Source of the DNA: Syngnathus acus
Taxonomy: Eukaryota; Chordata; Actinopteri; Syngnathiformes; Syngnathidae
Reading direction: 5' to 3'
Length of the DNA stretch: 64,000 nt
Assembly: GCF_901709675.1 (NCBI RefSeq)
Contig: NC_051095.1
Coordinates: 16,475,956 to 16,539,955, forward strand
In this document: in pieces, positions 13,101 through 24,859 of the stretch
Numbering within the stretch: position 1 is the stretch's first letter
Layout of the letters: every line of letters begins with the position of its first letter
Position numbers and translations under genes: made by a program
Notes under the pieces: model-generated
The model's database searches: none
Told to the model about the DNA's origin: nothing
What the model saw: only the letters and a program-made list of their open reading frames with translations

Positions 13101-13125
13101 TGCTCCTAGTGGCGCTGTCCACCAG
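13101..13125 (+). promoter_or_regulatory. CSE/CTCF-like promoter element of V4
   Basis: CTCCTAGTGGCGCTGTCCAC contains AGTGGCGCTGT, the clearest match in group A to the Pcdh CSE core and to a forward CTCF half-motif. It is about 190 bp upstream of the V4 ATG. Confidence 0.75.
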
Positions 13126-13310
13126 ATAAATGAGATGTACGTTCATGGACATCAACATTTCCTCATATTTGACCACAATTTGGCGTATGCGTCAGAGGCG
13201 CACATTCACGCATCCTCCGTGCGTTACCATTCGAGAACATATAATTTTAGTTGGATGTTAATTTTTTGAAGGCATCATTCAGCATCGTTTTTTTTTTTTT
13301 TTTCGGGAAA

Positions 13311-15710
13311 ATGAAAAACAAGGGATGCGCGTTGTTGGACGCGGCGGCTTTGTTGGGCTTTTTTCTTTTTGCGCTACAAACTGTGCGCGGAGATGTGGCC
13401 TATTCAATTCCAGAGGAAATGAAGCGCGGATCTATTGTTGGAAATATAGCAAAAGATATTGGAATAGAGGTAGGCAAGCTGTCTGTTCGACGGGCTCGGA
13501 TTGATGGGGACGGCAACAGCAAACGGTATTTTGAGATGAATTTAAACACTGGAGAGCTTCTTGTTGCAGACAGGATTGACCGAGAGGGGCTTTGTGCCAA
13601 GAAGCCGTCTTGCATTTTGAAACAGGAGCTTGTTTTAGAAGAGCCTTTAGAATTGCATCGGATCAATATTCACATTCATGACATTAATGACAATTCACCG
13701 CAGTTCAAAAAGAATGCAATTAAATTGGAGATCCGTGAATCTGCTGATAAAGGGAGTCACTATCGTTTAGATGAGGCCCACGACGCAGATGTGGGGCAGA
13801 ACGCTATACAGAGCTATGCAATCGAAACAAATCAACACTTTAAACTAAATGTTGTTGCAAAGAGCGCTGGAGGGAAGTACGGGGAGTTAGTAATTGAAAA
13901 GGAGCTCGACAGGGAGCAAGAACAAGAGCTCACGATTGTGCTTATTGCAACAGACGGTGGCACACCTCAGAGATCAGGGACAGTAGTTGTACACGTCACT
14001 GTGCTGGATGCAAATGATAATGCCCCAGTGTTCAGCCAGGCTGTTTATAAAGCAAGTCTGCCTGAAAACTCTCCTCCTAGCACAATAGTGATTAATGTCA
14101 GTGCCACAGATGCTGATGAAGGAATCAATAGCGAGGTAACATATGAGTTTGATCACATCTCTGATGAAATGAATAGTGTGTTTGCTCTTGACAAAGAAAC
14201 TGGTGCAGTGAGTGTGAGTGGATCCATAGATTATGAGGAGGTACCATTGTATGAAATGCAAATTACAGCCAAAGATGGCCTAGGGTTGGTGTCATCTTGT
14301 ACATTAATAATTGACGTCATTGATGTCAATGACAATGCCCCGTTAATGTTTGTTAAATCGTTGAAGAATCCCATTCCGGAAAATACCCCTACTGGTACAG
14401 AGGTGGGCATTATTAACGTACAGGACAGAGACTCTGAGGACAATGGACAGGTGCGTTGCTCCATTCAACAAAATGTCCCCTTCAAGTTAGTTCCTTCTAT
14501 CAAAAACTATTATTCTCTGGTCACGACTGGACTTCTGGACCGTGAACTCGTGTCAGACTACAACATTACAATCAGTGCCACTGACGAGGGCTCTCCTCCT
14601 CTGTTCTCCTCAAAAAGCGTCCACTTGTCTGTGGGAGACATCAACGACAACCCGCCCGTGTTTGAGGAACAGTCCTACAGCGCATACGTGAGTGAAAATA
14701 ACAAAGCTGGTTCCACTTTATGCTCTGTCAGTGCTCGAGACCCCGACTGGAGACAGAACGGCACCGTCATTTATTCCCTCTTACCTGCTGAGGTGAACGG
14801 CGCCCCGGTGTCTTCCTACGTGTCTGTCAACGGAGACACGGGGGCAATCCACGCCGTCAGGTCCTTTGATTACGAACACCTGAGGAATTTCCAAGTCCTC
14901 GTGATGGCCAGGGACAATGGCTCTCCTCCGCTGAGTAGCAACGTGAGTGTCAGCGTGTTCATCTGGGATGTGAATGACAACTCCCCTCAGATCCTCTACC
15001 CCGCCCCGGAGGGCAACTCATTCATGACCGAGCTGATCCCCAAAGCTGCACACGGAGGCTCTGTGGTGTCCAAAGTGATCGCGGTGGACGCTGACTCTGG
15101 CCAGAACGCCTGGCTGTCCTATCACATTCTCAAGTCCACAGATGCGGGACTTTTCACCATCGGTCTCCACAGCGGAGAAATCAGGACCCAACGGGATATT
15201 TTGGAGTCTGACAGCATGAAGCAGAACCTGATTGTGGCCATCAAAGATAACGGACAGCCCCCTCTGTCAGCCACCTGCTCCATGTATTTGCTTATCTCGG
15301 ATAACCTGGCCGAGGTGCCGGAGCTGAAGGACATTTCTTATGACGAGAAGAACTCCAAGCTGACCTCTTATCTGATCATCGCGCTGGTGTCCGTGTCCAC
15401 CTTCTTCCTGACCTTCATCATGGTGGTCTTGGCTGTGAGGTTTTGTCGCAGGAGAAAGCCCAGACTGTTGTTTGATGGAGCAGTTGCCATCCCTAGCGCG
15501 TATCTGCCTCCTAATTACGCAGATGTAGACGGCACGGGAACATTACGCAGCACCTACAACTATGACGCCTACTTGACAACGGGCTCCAGAACCAGTGACT
15601 TTAAGTTTGTGTCTTCCTACAACGACAACACGCTGCCTGCTGACCAGACTCTGAAGAAAAGTCCGTCTGACTTTGTTGATGAGCTTCACGATTCATTTGA
15701 CCCTCTGGAG
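13311..15710 (+). CDS. Clustered protocadherin variable exon V4 (group A)
   Basis: An 800-residue variable exon. The open frame extends 5' through a run of 15 or more T from a TTG, but the first ATG (13311) gives a normal signal peptide ([20 protein letters not shown]) followed by [10 protein letters not shown], so that start is used. EC1 ends at ~124, EC2 ~232, EC3 ~337, EC4 ~442, EC5 ~552, EC6 ~678; the membrane span is ~686-709. The EC1 loop is CAKKPSC. EC1-EC3 are related to V3/V8 but distinct. Its last ~600 bp match V3 specifically (CCCAACGGGATATTTTGG; GATGTAGACGGCACGG), pointing to exchange with its upstream neighbour. The tail ends FDPLE at donor GAG|GTAGGA. Confidence 0.95.
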
Positions 15711-16119
15711 GTAGGACCCCAATGCCATACTTGAATGCTGTTATTTTGTTTTTGCTCACAGTCATGGAAATAATATTTGACCACTTTTGTTTTTGAGGTT
15801 CCTTGAAGATTTTAAATGCCTGGTACGAGAAAGTCTTTCCTTTGTACAAATGGTATAAGGACAACAAAGACAGCTCATAAGAATTTAATATCCAGCCATT
15901 TTCCATGGAATGACCAACATAGTAACTGCAATGCTTACGTCAATATCTGTGGCATTGTACTGCCAAAATTATTGTAGTCATTTTTTCTCTTCTACCAGTC
16001 ATGTGATACACCTCTGGTGGCACTTGGCATTAAAATGAACAAGCAAGAAAAAAAAAACGATATGGTATTTTTTTTTCTCCCTTGACTCCATGACGGCACG
16101 GTAGCCACTCACTGCTTTA
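15711..16119. other. Intergenic DNA 3' of V4
   Basis: Intronic/intergenic sequence following the V4 donor. The first 60 bases resemble those following V5 (GTAGGACC..ATGC..TTATTTTGTTT), so the duplication unit extends past the exon. No genes. Confidence 0.6.
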
Positions 16120-16127
16120 CTCTAGGT

Positions 16128-17030
16128 CAGTGGTCCCCAACCACCGGGCCGCGGACCGGTACCGGTCCGTGGGTCACTTGGTACCGGGCCGCCAAGCCGC
16201 ACAGGGAAAAAAAAAAAAAAACTATATATATATACTATATATATATTTTTTTTTTTCATTGACGATCAATTCATTCATGTTAAGACGCTCGTCCCGGTCA
16301 CGTGACATGTTTCCCCAGTCGAGCCCGCAAAGCTAGCAAAAATGAGTACGAATTTATTTTGAAAAATATAAAAAATTTGGCGAATCTCTCCCAATTACAT
16401 CTGTCGGTGCATCTGAAAAATAAGGACTCTTGACACAGGGCGCTCGTCTCGGTCACGTGACATGTCACCACAGTCAAGCCCGCGAGGCAAGCAAAAATGA
16501 GCAAGAAACAGAGAAGTTTGGAAAGCTTCTTCGGAAAGGGAAAAACGTCCAATGACTTCTAAGAAAAGGAAAGCTGCATTTAAAAGAACATTTCTGGAGT
16601 CCTACTTAAAATATGGATTTATCGCCACAGGTGACTCTGACGCGCCAAGTGCACTCCGCATATGTGGCGAAAGGCTAGCTAACGAGGCAATGAAGCCTTC
16701 AAACCTGCTTTGGCACATGGAGACCAAGCATCCTGCATTTAAAGACAAACCTTAACCACTTCGGGTGTCATTGTCTCCGATTACGCCTAGATGGGAACGG
16801 CTCATTTCTGAGAAAAGAGCTCGGTGCTCCCACTAATTCAACGTTTTATTTTTATATGGTTTATATTTGGTTTTATGCCAGTCGTATCATTTTATTTCAT
16901 CCTAGTTATATATATATATAAATATTTAAATAATAAATATATAAATATATTTATTTATATAAAGGCCGGTCCGCGAAAATATTTCTGACACGTAACCGGT
17001 CCGTGGTGCAAAAAAGGTTGGGGACCACTG
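16128..17030 (+). mobile_element. Non-autonomous hAT-family DNA transposon (903 bp)
   Basis: Perfect 15-bp terminal inverted repeats, CAGGGG-like CAGTGGTCCCCAACC at 16128-16142 and GGTTGGGGACCACTG at 17016-17030, are flanked by a perfect 8-bp target duplication CTCTAGGT (16120-16127 and 17031-17038). An 8-bp duplication with such ends is diagnostic of hAT elements. Inside are a remnant of a BED-finger transposase N-terminus and an AT-rich core. The bulk of a transposase (hAT dimerisation and RNase H-like domains) is absent, so it depends on a source element elsewhere. The intact target duplication suggests a fairly recent insertion in the V4-V5 spacer. Confidence 0.93.
16497..16755 (+). pseudogene. 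Broken BED zinc-finger transposase fragment inside the hAT element
   Basis: The segment starts MSKKQRSLESFFGK at 16497 and shifts by one base before continuing in the frame of ATG 16552. It resumes as KRTFLESYLKYGF, CGERLANEAMKPSNL and HMETKHPAFKDKP, the pattern of ZBED/SCAND3-type hAT transposase N-termini. The first Cys of the expected CxxC pair is replaced (ALRICGE), so the zinc site is damaged as well as the frame. It stops at 16755, right after the BED finger. Confidence 0.8.
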
Positions 17031-17038
17031 CTCTAGGT

Positions 17039-18268
17039 GACAAATATTGATGACCTTTGTTGTTGAGTTTGTCAACATGTTTGGAATTTTATTGCTTCCT
17101 TTGGTTTGCATTTTGATGTTAGAGTTTTCAGGCTTCTGTTGTTTTCAAAGGTGTGTGTAAACCAATTTTGAGGTGGTAAACATACTTTGGTTGTTTTTTG
17201 GTGATGAAGGTCAATGCAGATGTTTCTACATCAGTAAACTGTCTGCTACATTGAATGCTCAGTTGTGTGACCTGCGCTGCAGCCATTCTATAAACCTAAA
17301 CAGAAAGTATGGTTCAAAACAAAATGGATACTTGGGTGAATGGATGGAAAAATTTTGGCATATGTAGCTTGACTATCTTACATCTTCCGAATCAGACCAA
17401 CAACATTGTAGATGTAGTTATTTTTAACATTTACTTAAAATTGTTTCTGACATGATCTCTCATGGGACAAGTGGGCCGCTGGTTTACAGCTTAGTTGTCT
17501 GTATATTTACATTCTTATAGAAGAAGCTTCTAATTCACACTTTGGTGCTGAATTTTCCAGCGTTCATAGGATGGTGTTGAAAGAAACGTTTTCCAGTTTC
17601 CTTGTTTTTGTCATTTTTTTCAATTATGTAACAAAGACACCAACTACACTATGTATAGAACAACAACAATTTGAGAACGTTAATCCCTATATCACTTTGA
17701 GAGGACGACAAATTTGTTGATTCTCCCTTTATTTAGATACATTTTTTTATATAAATACCTAGTGTTAAATTTCAGGGCAACAGATGGAGGAAAATAACAC
17801 GGCAACTGTGGAGTGATATTTCTTTCTATTTCTTAGGCAAAACACATTTTATTTAACTAAAGAGGTTCAGACTAAGAAACGATTAACCCTCATTGTAAAA
17901 AAAATCCCTCCTTTTTTTAGTCTGAATGGTTAAAATGTTTTTTCCATTTATTGTAGAAACTCTTCAAGTTCAATCATAATGTTTCTGTCTTTATATGTAC
18001 TTATTTGAATGACAAAATTGCATTCTTTTTATGCTATATTTTCAAAGATATTCTATTTTGAGTGTATTTATGATGCATTCTTCGTCTACTGTTTTGGATG
18101 ATTGACTTACAGTATATCGGATCCAGTTCTTGACTACGGATTGTTCAGTGACAGAAACGCTAAGCACTGCAAGCATTTATTGAAAGTGATCATGTCCACT
18201 TGAAGTAAATGAAATCGCAAGCATAAAAGATACGGTAATTTGCAATACAATCGCAGTATTTTAATTGG
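17039..18268. other. Intergenic spacer upstream of V5
   Basis: Non-coding, AT-rich. Parts correspond to the spacer upstream of V6 (for example GCAGCCATTCT..AAC..AAGTATGG at about 17279 versus GCAGCCTTCTC..AAC..AAGTGTGG at about 21227), so the tandem unit includes spacer DNA. A half REST motif TTTGGTGCTGAA (17541-17552) matches only about 12 of 21 positions over the full site. Confidence 0.6.
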
Positions 18269-18294
18269 ACACTTGGTGTCACCATAGACCAGCA
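18269..18294 (+). promoter_or_regulatory. CSE-like promoter element of V5
   Basis: ACACTTGGTGTCACCATAGA lies about 165 bp upstream of the V5 ATG. The surrounding 50 bp, TCGCAGTATTTTAATTG onwards, are nearly identical before V6. Confidence 0.6.
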
Positions 18295-18446
18295 GAGGAT
18301 TTATAACGTTAGGTGGATATTACACGTCACACATTAAAACGTAGCCAGTGTTGTTCATCGCGTTAAGAGCAGAAGACAAAGGGCAAAAAGAGTCTGATCG
18401 AATGAGATTCTGATTCTTTTGCAGTATTTTGTGTTTTTATAAGAGA

Positions 18447-20840
18447 ATGGCGCATTTATGGCACATCCTCCCATGCTGGAGCTTTGCATTTTTCTTTGTT
18501 CTGGTCGGATATGCGGATGGAGATCTCAGCTATTCTGTTCAAGAGGAGCTGAAACGCGGATATGTTATTGGAAATATTGCCAAAGATCTCGGATTGGAGG
18601 TGGGGAAATTGTCTGCTCGCAAAGCTCGTGTGGAAATGGAAAATAACAACAAGCAGTATTGCGGAATAAACCCCCGTACGGGGGATTTGATGGTTGCTGA
18701 CAGAATTGACCGCGAGGAGCACTGTGGGGAGAAGCCTTCGTGTGTTCTCAAATTTGACCTGCTGCTGGAGAATCCTTTGGAATTGCACCGATTGTCTTTA
18801 CAAATTCAAGATGTGAATGATAATGCACCCGTTTTCCCCAAAGATATTATAAAGCTGGAAATAAGTGAGTCCGCTGTCAAAGGAGCCAAATATCGCATTA
18901 ATGCAGCGCAAGATCCTGATATAGGAACAAATTCTGTTCAAAACTACAATTTGCAACAAAATGCCAATTTTGTGTTTCACATTCAGACGACAACTGATGG
19001 TAGTAAAGATGGTGAGCTCGTTTTAGAGAAGGAATTAGACAGAGAAGCTGAGCAGGAAATGAAATTGCTGCTTACAGCAATGGATGGTGGCTCTCCTCAG
19101 CGATCTGGCACTGTAGTCATTCATGTGATTGTACTTGATGCAAACGACAACGCCCCAGTGTTTAGCCAGGCTGTTTATACAACCTCAGTGAGGGAAGACG
19201 CAGCCCCCAAAACCCCAGTCATCACTGTGAGTGCATTGGATGCGGATGAAGGAATAAATGGAGAAGTTGCATACGAGTTCAGCCGACTTTCCGATAAAGC
19301 TAAAAACATGTTCTCCCTTAATCAGAAAACTGGAGAAATTGTTGTGGTTGGTGAAATAGATTATGAAGATGGTGCTAAACATGAAGTTTTTGTTGAAGCC
19401 AAAGATGGTTATGGACTTTCCAATAAGGCAAAACTAATTATTCATGTTATTGATGTAAATGACAATGCCCCTGTGATCAATTTAAAGTCACTATCTAACC
19501 CAGTAGCAGAGAATGTGTCACCTGGTACAGAGGTGGGCATCATTAATGTGCAGGACAGAGACTCTGAGGAGAATGGGCAGGTTCGCTGCTCCATTCAACA
19601 AAACGTCCCCTTCAAGTTAGTTCCTTCTATCAAAAACTATTATTCTCTGGTGACGACTGGCCCTCTTGACCGCGAGCTAGTGTCAGACTACAACATAACA
19701 ATCAGCGCCACCGACGATGGCTCACCTCCTCTGTCCTCCTCAAAAAGCGTCCACTTGTCTGTGGGAGACATCAACGACAACCCGCCCGTGTTTGAGGAAC
19801 AGTCCTACAGCGCATATGTGAGTGAGAATAACAAAGCTGGCTCCACTTTATGCTCTGTCGGTGCTCAAGACCCCGACTGGAGACAGAACGGCACCGTCCT
19901 TTATTCTCTCTTACCTGCTGAGGTGAACGGCGCCCCGGTGTCCTCCTACGTGTCTGTCAACGGAGACACAGGGGTGATCCACGCCGTCAGGTCCTTTGAT
20001 TACGAACACCTGAGGAGTTTCCAAGTCCACGTCATGGCCAGAGACAACGGTTCTCCTCCGCTGAGCAGCAACGTGAGCGTCAGCGTGTTCATCTGGGACA
20101 TGAATGACAACTCTCCTCAGATTCTGTACCCCGCCCCGGAGGGTAACTCCTTCATGACAGAGCTGATCCCCAAAGCTGCACACGGAGGCTCTGTGGTGTC
20201 CAAAGTGATCGCGGTGGACGCTGACTCGGGCCAGAACGCCTGGCTGTCCTATCACATTCTCAAGTCCACAGATGTGGGACTTTTCACCATCGGTCTCCAC
20301 AGCGGCGAGATCAGGACCCAGCGGGACATTTCCGAGTCCGACAGCATGAAGCAGAACCTGATTGTGGCCGTCAGAGATAACGGGCAGCCCCCTCTCTCAG
20401 CCACCTGCTCCATGTATTTGCTTATCTCGGATAACTTGGCCGAGGTGCCAGAATTGAAAGACATATCCTACGACGAGAAGAACTCCAAGCTGACCTCTTA
20501 TCTGATCATCGCGCTGGTGTCCGTGTCCACCTTCTTCCTGACCTTCATCATGGTGGTCCTGGCTGTGAGGTTTTGTCGCAGGCGAAAGCCCAGACTGTTG
20601 TTTGATGGAGCAGTTGCCATCCCCAGCGCGTATCTGCCTCCTAATTACGCAGATGTGGACGGCACGGGAACTTTACGCAGCACGTACAACTATGATGCCT
20701 ACTTGACAACAGGCTCCAGAACCAGTGACTTTAAGTTTGTGTCTTCCTACAATGACAACACGCTACCTGCTGACCAGACTCTGAAGAAAAGTCCAAGTGA
20801 CTTTGTTGATGAGCTTCACGATTCGTTTGACCCCTTGGAG
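18447..20840 (+). CDS. Clustered protocadherin variable exon V5 (group A)
   Basis: A 798-residue variable exon starting [20 protein letters not shown], chosen over an in-frame upstream TTG because V6 and V7 start at the same MAH. Mature EC1 begins [13 protein letters not shown] with loop CGEKPSC. EC borders fall near 120, 230, 335, 440 and 550, EC6 ends ~676 and the membrane span is ~684-707. EC1-EC3 are closest to V6 and V7, forming a three-member subfamily in which SYSVxEEL replaces the SIPEEM of other exons. EC5 ends DMNDNSP, a Val-to-Met change shared with V10. The tail ends FDPLE at donor GAG|GTAGGA. A short tract (GTGCCAGAATTGAAAGACATATCC, about 20446-20469) is shared uniquely with V8. 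Confidence 0.95.
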
Positions 20841-22301
20841 GTAGGACCGCTATGCTAGATTTGAAAGCAGTTATTTTGTTTGTTAGACACAGAATACGTC
20901 AACATTTTCTATAGGCTTTCACGAACTTGACTAGTTATCTTTTGCCTCATCTTCCCATTTCCAATCTACTCAACTTCATTAACGGAGGAAGCTGTTGTTG
21001 ACCTCTGTCCTTTGTTTCTATCAACACTTGGTAATTTTCTTGCTTAAGCTTGTGTCTTAATGTCATAAAAAGTATCGGGGATTTGTTTTTCATCAATGCT
21101 TCTTTATTGACTTCAACCTGTTGTTCGGTCTTGGCAGTTGGTTTTTGATGGTTTTGGTGAGGAGATCAATATACAGTTGTTTGTCTGCAAATTATTTTAA
21201 TTGACTTGCTTCTGCTGATATGGGTTGCAGCCTTCTCATGAACCCAAGTAGAAAGTGTGGTATACAAATGGATTGATGAATGAGTGGATGGACAATTTCA
21301 GCTTGATTGGTTAACAACTGCCATCATTTTGCCTCCATTGCATCTGTAGAGAGAAGCTAACAATGCAGATTTAGTTATTTTCCCAGATATTTGCTCAAGT
21401 CGTTTCTTCTATTGTCCCTGATAGAGAAACCTGGACAACTGGTCTTGTCATTTTCTGTGTGAGTACATAAAATAGCTTGCAGTAGTCACAACTCTGTCCC
21501 TGGTGCTGAAAATTGCTATGGTTATTTCGATGTATTTTCACTGTCGACTCATTTGATCTTGCTTTCCTTTTTTGTGATTTTTAAATATGTTTATCCAGTT
21601 GGTTATATAAAACCGTAACATTTTATTTTAAAAAGACAACCTACAAACATTAATTCCGCTGTCATTTTGAGGAGAAACCACGTCTTTTGACACACCTTTT
21701 TTTAGATTGAAGTGCAAAGTGTTTAATTTCAGTTGGCTAGGGCTTGAGTAAAATGGTACCTTGCAACAGCGGCTTGGCTGTTTTTTTTCTCAGGCAATTT
21801 AAATGTTAATATAGCCAACAAAGAGTTCCACACAAAGAAATTATTACCCCTAGCAGAAAAAAATAACGTTTTTGTCGTGTCACTTTACTTTGAATTATTG
21901 TTAAAAAAATGTTTGTCCACACTGTCATCTAATACAAACTTTTAGAACAAACTAATGGGAATTCAGGGAATTTTTAGTGTTGTTTTGAAATGATAACATA
22001 ATGCGCTCACTTGAGGAACGCTGTATTATTATTAATATTATTATTTATTTATTTATTTATTTAAATAAAGTGTTCTCTTTCAAGGGATTTGATGAGACTA
22101 TTTTGGTGTTTTGGTCCTTCACTCCTAAATACCTGACATGGAATTCGTATTTAATTTTTGACAGTGACAGCAAAGGTAAATACTTCAAGAATTTCTTAAA
22201 ATGAATTTTGTACGCGCAGAGTCGGCCATCTTAAATTAACGCACCGATGTAAAAAGAGAATATCAATCCCCTAAAGTCTACAATCGCAGTATTTTAATTG
22301 A
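20841..22301. other. Intergenic spacer V5-V6
   Basis: Non-coding apart from one REST-like site annotated separately. A (TTTA)-type short repeat is at about 22036-22066. It shares blocks with the V4-V5 spacer. Confidence 0.6.
21490..21510 (-). promoter_or_regulatory. REST/NRSF site upstream of V6
   Basis: The + strand reads AACTCTGTCCCTGGTGCTGA plus A, 17 of 21 positions of the reversed NRSE with both half-sites intact and correct spacing. It is about 960 bp upstream of the V6 ATG. Confidence 0.7.
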
Positions 22302-22327
22302 ACACTTGGTGTCACCATAGACTAGCA
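22302..22327 (+). promoter_or_regulatory. CSE-like promoter element of V6
   Basis: ACACTTGGTGTCACCATAGA, identical to the V5 element over 20 bp, is about 140 bp upstream of the V6 ATG. Confidence 0.6.
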
Positions 22328-22465
22328 GAGGATTTATTTAATGTTAGGAGTCTGTTACACGCCACAGCATGAATCCAGTGTTCTTCATTAAGGGCGTAAA
22401 GAGCAGACGACAAAGATCAAATGAGATTCTGATTCTTTTGCAGTATTTTGTGTTTCTAACATAGA

Positions 22466-24859
22466 ATGGCGCACACACGTCACATCGTCCAATACTGGAG
22501 CTTTCCCCTTTTCTTTGTTCTGGTCGGATATGCGCATGGAGACATCAGCTATTCTGTTCTGGAGGAGCTGAAACGCGGATCTGTTATTGGAAATATTGCC
22601 AAAGATCTCGGATTGGAAGTGGGGAGATTGTCTGCTCGCAAAGCTCGTGTGGATATGGAAAATAACAACAAGCAGTATTGCGGAATAAACCTCCGCACGG
22701 GGGATTTGACGGTTGCTGACAGAATTGACCGAGAGGAGCACTGCGGGGAGAAGCCTTCGTGTGTTCTCAAATTTGATCTGCTGCTGGAGAATCCTTTGGA
22801 ATTGCACCGGTTGTCTTTACAAATTCAAGATGTGAATGATAATTCCCCAACTTTCTCAAAAGATTTTGTGAAGCTGGAAATAAGTGAGTCCGCTGATAAA
22901 GGAGCCAAATATCGCATTAATGCAGCACATGACTTGGATATCGGAACAAATTCTGTTCAGAGCTACACTTTGCAAGAAAACTCCAATTTTGTCTTTCACC
23001 TTAAAATGACAAAGGATGGCAGTAAATATGGTGAGCTGGTTTTAAATAAGGAATTAGACAGAGAAGAACAACAGGAAATGAAATTACTGCTTACAGCAAT
23101 GGATGGTGGTTCTCCTCAGAGATCTGGTACAGTAGTCATTCATGTCATTGTACTTGATGCGAATGACAACGCCCCAGTTTTTACGCAAAATGTTTATAGA
23201 ACATCTGTGAAGGAAGATGCAGCCCTAAAAACCCCAGTCATCACCGTGAGTGCAACGGATGCAGATGAAGGAATAAATGGAGAAGTTGCATACGAGTTCA
23301 GCCGACTATCTGATAGAGCTAAAAACATGTTCTCGCTTAATCAAAAAACTGGAGAAATTGTTGTGGTAGGTGAGATAGATTATGAAGAAGCATCAAACCA
23401 TGAAGTGTTGATTGAAGCCAAAGATGGTTATGGCCTTTCTTCTGAGGCAAAAGTCATTTTTGATATAATTGATGTAAATGACAATGCCCCTGTAATCAAT
23501 TTAAAATCAATTTCTAATCTGGTAGCAGAGAACGTGTCACCTGGTACAGAGGTGGGCATCATTAACGTGCAGGACAGAGACTCTGAGGAAAATGGACAGG
23601 TGCGCTGCTCTATTCAACAAAACGTCCCCTTCAAGTTAGTTCCTTCTATCAAAAACTATTATTCTCTGGTCACTACTGGACTTCTGGACCGTGAACTAGT
23701 GTCAGACTACAACATTACAATCGGCGCCACCGACGAGGGCGCTCCTCCTCTGTCCTCCTCGAAAAGCGTCCACTTGTCTGTGGGAGACATTAATGACAAC
23801 CCGCCCGTATTTGAGGAACAGTCCTACAGCGCATATGTGAGTGAAAATAACAAAGCTGGCTCCACTTTATGCTTTGTCAGTGCTCAAGACCCCGACTGGA
23901 GACAGAACGGCACCATCATTTATTCTCTCTTACCTGCTGAGGTGAACGGCGCCCCGGTGTCCTCCTACGTGTCTGTCAACGGCGACACAGGGGTGATCCA
24001 CGCCGTCAGGTCCTTTGATTACGAACACCTGAGGAGTTTCCAAGTCCTCGTGATGGCCAGGGACAACGGTTCTCCTCCGCTGAGCAGCAACGTGAGTGTC
24101 AATGTGTTCATCTGGGACGTGAATGACAACTCTCCTCAGATCCTGTACCCCGCCCCGGAGGGCAACTCCTTCATGACCGAGCTGGTCCCCAAAGCTGCAC
24201 ACGGAGGCTCTGTGGTGTCCAAAGTGATCGCGGTGGACGCCGACTCAGGACAGAACGCCTGGCTGTCCTATCACATCCTCAAATCCACAGATGCGGGACT
24301 TTTCACCATTGGTCTCCACAGCGGAGAGATCAGGACCCAGCGGGACATTTCCGAGTCTGACAGCATGAAGCAGAACCTGATTGTGGCCGTCAAAGATAAC
24401 GGACAGCCCCCTCTCTCGGCCACCTGCTCCATGTATTTGCTCATCTCGGATAACCTGGCCGAGGTGCCGGAGCTGAAGGACATTTCTTACGACGAGAAGA
24501 ACTCCAAGCTGACCTCTTATCTGATCATCGCGCTGGTGTCTGTGTCCACCTTCTTCCTGACCTTCATCATGGTGGTCCTGGCTGTGAGGTTTTGTCGCAG
24601 GAGAAAGCCCAGACTGTTGTTTGATGGAGCAGTTGCCATCCCCAGCGCGTATCTGCCTCCTAATTATGCAGATGTGGATGGCACGGGAACTTTACGCAGC
24701 ACCTACAACTATGACGCCTACTTGACAACGGGCTCAAGAACCAGTGACTTTAAGTTTGTGTCCTCTTACAATGACAACACGCTGCCTGCTGACCAGACAC
24801 TGAGGAAAAGCCCTTCCGATTTCGTTGATGAGCTTCATGATTCATTCGACCCACTTGAG
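22466..24859 (+). CDS. Clustered protocadherin variable exon V6 (group A)
   Basis: A 798-residue variable exon beginning [20 protein letters not shown], then [15 protein letters not shown]1 carries loop CGEKPSC and ends in DVNDNSP. The EC layout and membrane span (~684-707) are as in V5. EC1-EC3 are sister to V5/V7, while the 3' half belongs to the shared group A block. The tail ends FDPLE but the donor is GAG|GTTAGA, with T at +3, which deviates from the GTAGG donors of its neighbours and may splice less efficiently. The open frame runs 30 codons into the intron. [11 protein letters not shown] in EC4 replaces the usual [11 protein letters not shown]. Confidence 0.95.
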
